Shown here piece by piece: positions 8,816 through 16,759 of a stretch of 64,000 bases of DNA. Below the pieces are notes generated by a model. The model did not search any database, was not told the DNA's origin, and saw nothing but the letters and a program-made list of their open reading frames with translations. The stretch covers positions 62,001 through 126,000 of the forward strand of contig JBBPYK010000054.1 of assembly GCA_038199985.1 (NCBI GenBank). The letters are read 5' to 3'. The first letter of the stretch is position 1. Every line of letters begins with the position of its first letter. The position numbers and the translations under genes are program-made. This DNA is from Arthrobacter_J sp038199985 (lineage in GTDB: Bacteria; Actinomycetota; Actinomycetes; Actinomycetales; Micrococcaceae).

Positions 8816-10324
8816 GTGCGTGTACTCTTCCGTTGCGATGCAGCGAAGCTCCAGGGGTTGGGCCATCTGATTCGATCCATCGCCGTAGCGGATGCCGCTG
8901 TCGATGCTGGTTGGGAGGTGGCTTTTCACGGTCTGGTAGAAAACGCCATGGGCAAGACGATGCTGCAGGAGCGCGGGTATGAACTTCATCCATGGCGCGG
9001 GACAGCGGCAGAGCTTGCCAGACTGGCTACTGACCATCACGCCGCCGTGGTCCACCTCGACTCCTACGAGGACGCTGGGCCACTCGACGTGGAGTTGACC
9101 CGACGAGGGATCTTGCTGAGTTCAGTCGAAGACGGTCTATATGGTCGACGTTCGGCGGCCATCGCCATCGACCCATCCCCGGTAAGTGAGCGCACGTACC
9201 GTCCCAGCGACGGTAGCCGTCATCTTCTGCGTGGTACTAAAGCCATTCCCCTCCGTCGGTCGATTCTGTCAGCCGTTAAAAATGCAACGGGGGCTAGCGC
9301 TGGGATCAATGTTCTTGTCGTCATGGGCGGTACTGACGCACTTAACATGACTGGCGAAGCAGTCCAGACGTTGTTGGCCACGGAGATACCCAGCACTTGT
9401 CATGTGGTTTCCGCGACTACAGTATTGGCCTCGCAGCCGGAGCTGGGGCAACGCATTGTCATGCATGCTCCTGGACCGAATGTTCCGTCGCTTTTTACGT
9501 CAATGGATCTAGTAATTAGTGGCGCTGGAACTACGGTGTGGGAACTGGCGTCGCTTGGAGTGCCGATGGCCTTGCTCCAGGTCGTGGAAAACCAAGCGGA
9601 CAACTATCGCTATGCCGTCAATTCAGGCTTTGCCCTCGGGCTGGGTTCCGTGCAGGAGGGTGTTTTAGTCGCGCCGGAGGCAACGTCGCGACTACGAGAG
9701 CTGCTCCTTGACCCGAATCAACGGGCTGCCATGAGTGTTGCCGGACGTCACCAAGTGGATGGCGGTGGTGCAGCGCGCATTGTTCGAGTGTGGGCAGATC
9801 GACTGAGACTTGACGGAGGTCTGCGAGCACGTCTTGCCACGTTGGACGACGCGTCGCGCCTCTTTGATTGGCGCAACGATCCATCCGTCCGTCTCGTTTC
9901 ACGCGCTACGGACGAACTTGACTGGAATTCGCACGTTGCATGGGTGGAATCATCCGTTGCCTCCCGTCACAGGTGGCTGCTCGTCGTCGAAATGGCCCAA
10001 GAGCCCGTGGCCACTGTTCGGTTCGATCGGCTAGATGAACATCAACCAGCCGATGGCGAGGCATGGGAAGTCTCCATTACTCTCAGCCCGGCCCACCGCG
10101 GCCGGGGCTTGGCAGGAGCTATCCTTGCCGCAGCTGAAGGATACTTCGCGGGCCACGAAGCGGTAGCACTCCTTATTGCGGAGATGATGGAGGACAATGT
10201 TGCTTCTTACAACTTGTTCATCGCGGGAGGTTACCGAGCAGACGAAGACACGGAACTTGCGAACAATCGACGGCCGTGGCGTCGCTTGGTCAAGGCTATG
10301 ACCACGGCCGCCGATCCGCGTTAG
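8816..10324 (+). CDS. pseG: PseG-PseH fusion: UDP-sugar hydrolase and N-acetyltransferase
   Basis: A 502-residue two-domain enzyme. Residues 1-325 are PseG, which removes UDP from UDP-2,4-diacetamido-2,4,6-trideoxy-altropyranose: RCDAAKLQGLGHLIR with His17 at the expected catalytic position, and the GT-B-like nucleotide-binding stretch SGAGTTVWELASLGVP (235-250). Residues about 336-500 form a GNAT acetyltransferase (LSPAHRGRGLAGAIL acetyl-CoA loop; EMMEDNVASYNLFIAGGY) and fit PseH, the step just before PseG. GTG start two bases after pseF. The fusion explains why no separate pseH is present. The last four bases overlap the convergent pseI. Confidence 0.88.
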   Translation: MRVLFRCDAAKLQGLGHLIRSIAVADAAVDAGWEVAFHGLVENAMGKTMLQERGYELHPWRGTAAELARLATDHHAAVVHLDSYEDAGPLDVELTRRGILLSSVEDGLYGRRSAAIAIDPSPVSERTYRPSDGSRHLLRGTKAIPLRRSILSAVKNATGASAGINVLVVMGGTDALNMTGEAVQTLLATEIPSTCHVVSATTVLASQPELGQRIVMHAPGPNVPSLFTSMDLVISGAGTTVWELASLGVPMALLQVVENQADNYRYAVNSGFALGLGSVQEGVLVAPEATSRLRELLLDPNQRAAMSVAGRHQVDGGGAARIVRVWADRLRLDGGLRARLATLDDASRLFDWRNDPSVRLVSRATDELDWNSHVAWVESSVASRHRWLLVVEMAQEPVATVRFDRLDEHQPADGEAWEVSITLSPAHRGRGLAGAILAAAEGYFAGHEAVALLIAEMMEDNVASYNLFIAGGYRADEDTELANNRRPWRRLVKAMTTAADPR

Positions 10325-11376
10325 ATCAAGTCCCAGCCCAGGGGTGTTCCGGCTACGGCGTCTGCCCTGAAAGTTCGTCCTTGAACGATGCTATAGTAAC
10401 TCGGCTCGAGTCCACCGGCGGGTCGAATAGACCGAACGTTGGCCGCCGTCACAGCATCTCCGGCCTTGACGTCTTCCACTATGTACAACGAGCGACGGAG
10501 TCGCTGACTCTCTTCCTCGCCACCGGTAACTCTGAGCACAGGTGAACCTAGCGACAACTGAGCCGTAGCGGTTTCGGTGACAAGGTCCGCTAGTTCGTGG
10601 GGTTCCAGAGAGAAGTCCGAATCCACGCCTCCATCGGCACGACTGAGCGTCACGTGTTTTTCGATCACAGTCGCCCCGAGAGCGATGGCGGCCACAGCGG
10701 CCCCGATGCCTTTTGTGTGGTCTGAGAGCCCCACCTGAACGTCGAACGCATCCCTCATTACCGGAATCGTGCGTAAATTGGATTCACGGGGCGAAGCGGG
10801 GTATGAAGATGTGCAGGCGAGAACAGTAATTTGATCATTGCCCTCGGCACGGATGGTTCTCACCGCCATGTCAATATCGGATAATGTAGCGGCTCCGTTG
10901 GACAATATCATCGGTTTTCCCGTGCGTGCGACCCGGCGTAGCAGCTCTAAATCTCCAATCTCGAGGGAAGCAATTTTGTAAAGCGGAGCTTCGAGGGACT
11001 CCAGCAGATCAACAGCGGTTGCATCAAAGGGGCTGGAGAAGGGTGTCAAACCTTTGGCCCGGGCACGGTTGAATAGCTCTTCGTGCCACTCCCAGGGCGT
11101 ATGAGCTTGTTCATAGAGCGAGTACAGTTTAGCTCCGCCCCATAGCGGGTGTTCCTTTGAAATAAGAAACTGTGGGCGGTCCGAGTTGATCGTGATGGTG
11201 TCCGCTGTATAGGTCTGGAACTTGACCGCCTGGGCGCCCGATTCAGCAACCATATCGATGATGTCGAGCGCACGTTGCAGGTCGCCATTGTGATTGCCTG
11301 ACATCTCGGCGATTATAAAGGGTTGGTGGTTGGCTCCGACGGTATGCGTGCCGACTTTGAAATCTTGCTTTCCCAA
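10321..11376 (-). CDS. pseI: Pseudaminic acid synthase (PseI)
   Basis: Condenses phosphoenolpyruvate with the 6-deoxy-diacetamido-altrose freed by PseG to make pseudaminic acid. The 351-residue protein has the NeuB-family barrel (FIIAEMSGNHNGD, AVKFQTYTADT, FSSPFD, ASLEIGDLELL, GLSDHTKG, IEKHVTLSR) and a C-terminal SAF antifreeze-like domain (about residues 290-351). The FQTYTADT form and absence of Neu/Leg neighbours favour PseI over sialic or legionaminic acid synthase. Start appears to be TTG with an upstream AAAGGA; no nearer ATG exists. Convergent with pseG, and upstream of the flippase gene's 3' end. Confidence 0.88.
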   Translation of the reverse strand: MGKQDFKVGTHTVGANHQPFIIAEMSGNHNGDLQRALDIIDMVAESGAQAVKFQTYTADTITINSDRPQFLISKEHPLWGGAKLYSLYEQAHTPWEWHEELFNRARAKGLTPFSSPFDATAVDLLESLEAPLYKIASLEIGDLELLRRVARTGKPMILSNGAATLSDIDMAVRTIRAEGNDQITVLACTSSYPASPRESNLRTIPVMRDAFDVQVGLSDHTKGIGAAVAAIALGATVIEKHVTLSRADGGVDSDFSLEPHELADLVTETATAQLSLGSPVLRVTGGEEESQRLRRSLYIVEDVKAGDAVTAANVRSIRPAGGLEPSYYSIVQGRTFRADAVAGTPLGWDLI

Positions 11377-11408
11377 GGGATGTAATCCTTTCAGATCTGC
11401 TTCATGAA

Positions 11409-12815
11409 CTATATCGTTTTGACGCTAATCTGCCGTCTACGTAGTACGAAAGTAGCGACCAACGTGGCTCCGAGTGAACCCAATAGGGTCCACAGGCCAG
11501 CTGCCACAGTTGTCGGTATAAGTAGTGCGAGGAGTGCTGTAGCGATTAAGGCTACCAACAGCAGAACGAAAGGTGTGCCCGATAGCGCCGTTGCTCCTGC
11601 GCGGCGGGCAATGAGCAAGTAGATAAATCCGAGCGCAGCGAATCCGAACACTTTGACGGCCGCCAAAGCGGTCAAATTTTGGGACTCGGCTGGCGGGATC
11701 GCGAGCAGCCCGGAAACCAGAGCAATCAACAAAGTCGTGTAGGCGAACGAACGTGTACGTTTGAGAGCAAAGAGGACAGCCATACTGACGAGGTAGAGCG
11801 CGTAGCCGACCGAGACGAGGGGCAGGACCTTCGCGAGTTGCACGAGTTCGGGCGCGTCACCGGCCAGAACGTGCATACCCAGGTTTGCTCCTACGATCCC
11901 ACCAAAACCGAGTACAGCCGCCACCATAAGTGCGTTTCGCGTTACCGCTCGCACTTCCTCTGCCTCGGTGCCAGTGCTTACGGCCGCCATGATTCTTGGC
12001 GTCCACACGTTATTGAGTCCGGCCAGTACTGCGAACGGGCCCAAAGCGAATGCAGCCGCGGCAATATACCGCCCCGATGCGGCATCCCCTTCGAGAGCCT
12101 TCAGCAAGAGACTGTCGCCCTGCATCAGCAGGATCATGGCGAGGCTGTGGGGGAGGACGGGAAGCCCAATTAAAATAGCCTCCTTCACAGCTAGTGGTTG
12201 GCGTCTCGGACTGGTTGGTCGCGCCATCAAAAGTGCTGCCAGAGCTGTCACCGCCATGCCCAGGCAGAAGGCTGTCATGTAAACAGTTGCGTCGGGAGTC
12301 AGAACAAGGATGGCCGTGAGTCCTAATGCATGCGGAAATAGTGATGACCCCGCACTCAACATGATGAACTGTAGAGCTTTCTGCTCTGCGCGCAAGAACG
12401 CCTGACAGGAAACAACAACACTGAGTAAACCCATGGCTGGAAGCGTCAGTACGAACGGGATGTTCGCGATCAAATCTCCGGAAGCCGATAAGTAGAAAAC
12501 GGAGACGGACGCGGCGCTGGCAGCAATCAAGACGCTGAGGATCGAGCTTGCCCCGGCAATGGCGCGCGACTTGCCGACGCCGCCGTCGTGATCAAAGTAT
12601 GCACGCGTGATGGCGAGCGGTAACCCGGCCAAAAGAATAACCAGACCAACCTGCAGCAATACGGTGGATACCCCTACTCGACCCCATTGAGTTGCGTCGA
12701 GGACTCGGATGGCTATCGGTTGGATCAGGAGCGGTGCCAAACCCTGAATACCAGCACCGAGGAGATAGAGCAGGGACTGACGCGAGGTGGACAGCCGCTT
12801 CTGACCTGATTTCAA
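11409..12815 (-). CDS. Wzx-like polysaccharide flippase
   Basis: A 468-residue integral membrane protein with about 12-14 hydrophobic segments, of the MOP superfamily (oligosaccharide flippase). The N-terminus (YLLGAGIQGLAPLLIQPIAIRVL) is typical. It would flip an undecaprenyl-linked oligosaccharide across the membrane. TTG start overlaps the stop of the preceding gene, so the two are coupled. The locus also has an ABC exporter at its left end; the flippase may serve a separate pseudaminic acid-containing unit. No Wzy polymerase is evident in the window. Confidence 0.8.
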   Translation of the reverse strand: MKSGQKRLSTSRQSLLYLLGAGIQGLAPLLIQPIAIRVLDATQWGRVGVSTVLLQVGLVILLAGLPLAITRAYFDHDGGVGKSRAIAGASSILSVLIAASAASVSVFYLSASGDLIANIPFVLTLPAMGLLSVVVSCQAFLRAEQKALQFIMLSAGSSLFPHALGLTAILVLTPDATVYMTAFCLGMAVTALAALLMARPTSPRRQPLAVKEAILIGLPVLPHSLAMILLMQGDSLLLKALEGDAASGRYIAAAAFALGPFAVLAGLNNVWTPRIMAAVSTGTEAEEVRAVTRNALMVAAVLGFGGIVGANLGMHVLAGDAPELVQLAKVLPLVSVGYALYLVSMAVLFALKRTRSFAYTTLLIALVSGLLAIPPAESQNLTALAAVKVFGFAALGFIYLLIARRAGATALSGTPFVLLLVALIATALLALLIPTTVAAGLWTLLGSLGATLVATFVLRRRQISVKTI

Positions 12816-13843
12816 AGGCGTTCCAGGATCCTCGGTTGTATCGGTGCGTAGGATGTCACGTTGGGAAGAGGGTCAGGTAAGTGCTCAAGAGGGTGTCGAA
12901 GGAAATCCAGCGGTGACAGTTTGACTTCATTGATAACAGGACCCACGGCCCGCTTCTTTAATCCCAATACGACTAGTGCCTTTTCCACCGGTGCGCCTAA
13001 CCAGTAGTTGAAAAAGGGTGCGGGTGCCACGGTCTGCCAGCCCAGTATTTGGCGTAGCTCAGCCGGGGCTTTCATATGAGGTCGTCCCAGCTCCAGATCA
13101 GCTACTGCCCGGAGATCTTCAATGTCGACTGCCGGGGAATAAAATTCGGGCCACAGATTCTGTAAGTAGCTTTCGGAGGAAGTTTCCAAGATGCCAGCTA
13201 TCTGGAAGTGAGGCCCATAAATCGATACGGGAGTCCCCGCGGCCGCGCTGTACACCAGAGCAGTGGCCATACGGTTCGACACCACCTTTCGTGCCGACAT
13301 CACTAGCCAGATCACGCGTGCGAGAAACAGCGGGTCCCTGCGCTCACCTGCGGTTGTGAGTTGATGCCCGGCCGAAGTCCAAGCATCAACAATTTCAGGG
13401 CGTTGAAGGTCGTCGATGTGCATACAAATTAACGATGATCCTTCCGCCTCGTAGACTTCGCGAGCATAGGCGGCGTGATCCCCGTCGACGGAAACCAATC
13501 GAGTCCCGTGAAAAGGGAACACCACAGTGTCAATGGACTTTGGCGGTACTGAGGCATCACGCCGTGCAGCGTCGAGCAGATAAAGAAAAGGTGCTCCTAC
13601 CGCTGTAGTGGTGTGGCCCGCGGTCCTCCTTGAGTAGGCTTCGGTCCACCCCCTCGAACTGTGTGTCCATACGAAAAGGTTCCCCTCTGGGGCCGCTTCA
13701 GCTAGGTCCGCAAAATGGGTAGCGATGGGAGAAACAGGGGTCCAGCCGTGCTGGATTAGTCCAGCGACGTGCCTCGGTCGTTCAAGTCCCGCGTGGGCTG
13801 CATAAACGGCCGAGTGTCCGTAAAAATGATTCTGGATATCCAT
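12812..13843 (-). CDS. Unassigned glycosyltransferase-like protein
   Basis: A protein of 343 residues if it starts at the ATG at 13843 (MDIQNHFYGHS); the frame is open up to 13945 but the extra 34 residues are proline- and arginine-rich and look non-coding. I do not recognise a named family. Features are IQHGW near the N-terminus, VVFPFHGT in the middle, and SNRMATALVYSAAAGTPVSIYG in the C-terminal half, which resembles the donor-binding region of GT-B folds. Position between the flippase and the pse genes suggests a role in glycan transfer, perhaps of pseudaminic acid itself. That is inference. Confidence 0.55.
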   Translation of the reverse strand: MDIQNHFYGHSAVYAAHAGLERPRHVAGLIQHGWTPVSPIATHFADLAEAAPEGNLFVWTHSSRGWTEAYSRRTAGHTTTAVGAPFLYLLDAARRDASVPPKSIDTVVFPFHGTRLVSVDGDHAAYAREVYEAEGSSLICMHIDDLQRPEIVDAWTSAGHQLTTAGERRDPLFLARVIWLVMSARKVVSNRMATALVYSAAAGTPVSIYGPHFQIAGILETSSESYLQNLWPEFYSPAVDIEDLRAVADLELGRPHMKAPAELRQILGWQTVAPAPFFNYWLGAPVEKALVVLGLKKRAVGPVINEVKLSPLDFLRHPLEHLPDPLPNVTSYAPIQPRILERL

Positions 13844-13962
13844 TGGCGGTCGTCTTTCGTTAGCTCGACAATCGTGGCCAACCGGTGGTGGTCGCCAGAG
13901 ACATGGTGAGGGCGGGTCCTCTGTCCGTAGACCACAATAGGCCATGCCTAGAGACGCACTGA

Positions 13963-16521
13963 CTAGTAGCTATCGATGACACTCGACTTAAAGTTGCCAT
14001 TACCGTCGCCTGAGTACATCCACAGTGTCCCTTTGGAGTCGCGGGCTATCACATTGGATTTGCTGTTCCCGTCAAACGTCCCGACGCTAGCAATCGACCG
14101 AAAAGCATTCCACCCGGTCCCGATTCGGCTGCGAGTCAAGAAGCTTCCATGTCCATTGCCTGGGTAAAGCCATAGGTTTCCGGCACGATCTCTCGCCATG
14201 ATGTCAACGTTGCCGTCCCGGTCAAAGTCGTCCGCGCTGGCAACTAGATTGAAAACATCCCATCCGTGACCGATGGCGACGCGCTGCTTGAAGCCGCCAC
14301 GTCCGTCACCTGGGTATAGCCACAGCTTTCCTGACCGTTCTTGTGCCACTATGTCTCCAAGGCGGTCGCCATCAAAGTCGCCCGTGCCTAGGATCTGGCT
14401 GAATATATCCCACCCGTGTCCAATGGGTCGGCGAGGGGTGAAGTTGCCCCGCCCGTCTGTTGGATACAGCCACAATGTGCCATCTTCTGCTCTCGTCACG
14501 AGGTCTGGCTTCCGGTCACCGTCGAAGTCACCGACACTTACTACCAAGTCAAATTGGTTCCACCCAGCACCGATCTGCTTCCTTGGAAGGAAAGAGCCGC
14601 TCCCGTTGCCGCCGTACAACCACAGATCTCCGCGCGTCGTTGTCGCAAGGATGTCAGCGTGCCCGTCGCCCTGGAAATCACCGGCTTCCCACACCTGGTG
14701 GAATCCTTGCCATCCCTGACCGATGGCAAGTCGCGGAGCGAAGTTCCCGCGACCGTCGCCGGGGTACAGGAGCACGCTTCCACCAGATTGCGCGAGGACA
14801 TCGGTAGCTCCGTCACCGTTGAAATCGTGCCCGCCAACTAACTGACTAAAAGCACCCCAGCCAGAACCTATCGTTCGACGCGGATGAAAACCCCCGGTGC
14901 CATTGCCAGGGTAGAGGTAGAGCTGTCCTGTCGCAGTGCGAGTAATCAAGTCATTCTTACGGTCGCCGTCGTGGTCTCCCGCAGCTTCTATGCGATTGAA
15001 AATTTGCCATCCAGCACCGATCGCGCGCCGGGATTTGAACCCTGCGGCACCATTGCCGGGGTACATGTGCAAAGTGCCGTCACCGCTACGCGCCACCAAG
15101 TCGCTATGGTGGTCGCCATCGAAGTCTCCCACCGCTTCTATGTCATTAAAAACGTGCCACCCAGCTCCGATCTGTTTCCGCGGAAGGAATCCTCCTACGC
15201 CATTTCCGGGGTAAAGCCACAGACGTCCATCAGCCATGCGTGCAATAACGTCGCTTCGGTTGTCGCCGTCGAAGTCAGAGGTCCCAACCACAGCATTAAA
15301 AATTTCCCAGCCACGTCCGATGGTTGTCGGTCCAGACAACTTGTTCCCTGCCAAGCCACGCTGCATGGTCAGTGTTCCATCGGCCCGGCGAGTTAGATAA
15401 TCTGGACGTCCGTCACCATCGAAGTCGCCCGTGCTGAAGGTCCGAACCTTCTTGTCGGTGGGCGGCTTGGGCGTAGCTTGGGAGGGCCCACGCGCAAATT
15501 TCTTCAACGCATCCATGGACCCGTTCCACACGTTGGAGTCTCCCGCGAAAGGGCCTGTGGCACTGTACTGCCAAACATTGTGAGTCTTCCAGCCCATGGG
15601 GAGTGCGCCAACGCCAACCCTATTGTACGCGGCCAAATGTAGTGGATGGTCGGAAAACGCGCTGGTATTGCCTATGCAGTCGCGCCACCAACTGGTCCCC
15701 GTGTAGATCATCGGTACACGTCCGGTTCGTGCCTTCATCGTATTTGAGAAGTCACGAACCCAAGCAATGAGCTGCGAGGGCGTCTTGTTGTAGCAGATGT
15801 TGCCGTCGTACGGGTTCCATTCCATATCTAGCAGCGGCGGGAGCGTCTTGCCGTCTGCTGACCAGCCGCCTCCGTTGTCGACAAAGTAGTTAGCCTGCTG
15901 ACGTCCGGACGACACTGCGGGGTTGGCAAAGTGGTAGGCGCCACGCAGCATGCCAACCGCGGCGCTTCCCGAGTATTGCTTATTGAACTCAGGGTTCTCG
16001 TAGTAGTCTCCCTCAGTGGCTTTCACATAGGCGAAGCGGGATCCCATGTTCCACTGGGTTTTCCAATTGATATAAGGCTGATAGCCGCTGACGTCCATTC
16101 CCTGCACCCCTGGTGGTCGCCAGGTGCTCTGCGGGGTGGCTGAAATTGTTGCAAGTTTTTGGCTGAGGGCCTTCGGCGCAATGTTCGTCTGTGGGTCCAG
16201 TCCAGCCTCGAGTTTTTGCATTCCTTGGCCCATATACGCACCATGCTCGCCTACGCCCGGAAGGCCTTGGGCGGCCTGTGCCGTAGCAGGTTCGACGGCT
16301 TCAGCGGGATTCTGTTCGGTTGTGTCTCGGGTTGGTTTGGACGTCTGAGTCACTGATGGAGTTTGTGACGGTGTGTCGTCCGGGACTTGCCCCGTTGTTT
16401 CTGCGGGAGCTGACGGAGCTACTGCCGGCGTTGTCGCCGATGTGGTCGCCATCCCGGAAAGAACGAGAGAACCCGTCATCAGGGCTATGGCCAAGGAACG
16501 GGGGAGGTGAGGGGGTGTCAC
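13963..16521 (-). CDS. Secreted GH25 muramidase with ten FG-GAP/VCBS repeats
   Basis: An 852-residue exported protein. GTG start, with GGAGA about seven bases upstream. Residues 1-30 are a signal peptide; 31-85 are Thr/Pro-rich; 141-340 form a GH25 lysozyme domain (GMDVSGYQ with Asp143; LLDMEWN with Asp232 and Glu234, the catalytic acidic set). From about 360 to the end there are ten repeats of roughly 49 residues, each with a calcium-type loop (GDFDGDGRPD and variants) and WLYPGNG; the last lacks some acidic residues. It probably cleaves peptidoglycan while the repeats bind wall glycan. It is the last gene of the glycopolymer locus. Confidence 0.88.
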   Translation of the reverse strand: MTPPHLPRSLAIALMTGSLVLSGMATTSATTPAVAPSAPAETTGQVPDDTPSQTPSVTQTSKPTRDTTEQNPAEAVEPATAQAAQGLPGVGEHGAYMGQGMQKLEAGLDPQTNIAPKALSQKLATISATPQSTWRPPGVQGMDVSGYQPYINWKTQWNMGSRFAYVKATEGDYYENPEFNKQYSGSAAVGMLRGAYHFANPAVSSGRQQANYFVDNGGGWSADGKTLPPLLDMEWNPYDGNICYNKTPSQLIAWVRDFSNTMKARTGRVPMIYTGTSWWRDCIGNTSAFSDHPLHLAAYNRVGVGALPMGWKTHNVWQYSATGPFAGDSNVWNGSMDALKKFARGPSQATPKPPTDKKVRTFSTGDFDGDGRPDYLTRRADGTLTMQRGLAGNKLSGPTTIGRGWEIFNAVVGTSDFDGDNRSDVIARMADGRLWLYPGNGVGGFLPRKQIGAGWHVFNDIEAVGDFDGDHHSDLVARSGDGTLHMYPGNGAAGFKSRRAIGAGWQIFNRIEAAGDHDGDRKNDLITRTATGQLYLYPGNGTGGFHPRRTIGSGWGAFSQLVGGHDFNGDGATDVLAQSGGSVLLYPGDGRGNFAPRLAIGQGWQGFHQVWEAGDFQGDGHADILATTTRGDLWLYGGNGSGSFLPRKQIGAGWNQFDLVVSVGDFDGDRKPDLVTRAEDGTLWLYPTDGRGNFTPRRPIGHGWDIFSQILGTGDFDGDRLGDIVAQERSGKLWLYPGDGRGGFKQRVAIGHGWDVFNLVASADDFDRDGNVDIMARDRAGNLWLYPGNGHGSFLTRSRIGTGWNAFRSIASVGTFDGNSKSNVIARDSKGTLWMYSGDGNGNFKSSVIDSY

Positions 16522-16759
16522 AGAACGTCTCCAGCTTTTTCGGAAGGCCTATAGCACGAGTGATTGGCCGATGCCCTCAAATGATAGCGGAATGTTACAT
16601 CTGTTGCCAGAGTGGTGAATGTGAAGGGGTTAGTAGTGGGTTATCCACAAGTACAAATTGCTAACTTCTTACGTCCGGTAGTCTGGAATCACAGTCGTGA
16701 TAGATAACGAGTGATCAAAGTAATATAAATAGATTTATGAATCATTTTGGGGGAACAGC
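16522..16759. promoter_or_regulatory. Divergent control region between muramidase and Tad operon
   Basis: A 238-base gap between outward-facing genes, visibly richer in A and T than its surroundings toward the right end (about 16715-16750). The Tad ATPase start at 16760 has the ribosome site GGGGGAAC just upstream. I could not fix -35/-10 elements with certainty. It contains one perfect DnaA-box match. Confidence 0.5.
16641..16649 (+). promoter_or_regulatory. Single DnaA-box match
   Basis: TTATCCACA matches the strong DnaA-box consensus exactly. No second box, AT-rich unwinding element or dnaA/dnaN gene is nearby, so this is not an origin. It could be a DnaA-responsive regulatory site for either flanking gene or a chance match. 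Confidence 0.3.

Noticed and set aside
14000..15470. Tandem DNA repeats or CRISPR-like array
   Set aside because: The periodic similarity of about 147 bases comes from the FG-GAP protein repeats of the muramidase; there are no short direct repeats with unique spacers.
16641..16649. Replication origin
   Set aside because: One DnaA box only, no dnaA, dnaN or rpmH nearby, and no cluster of boxes.
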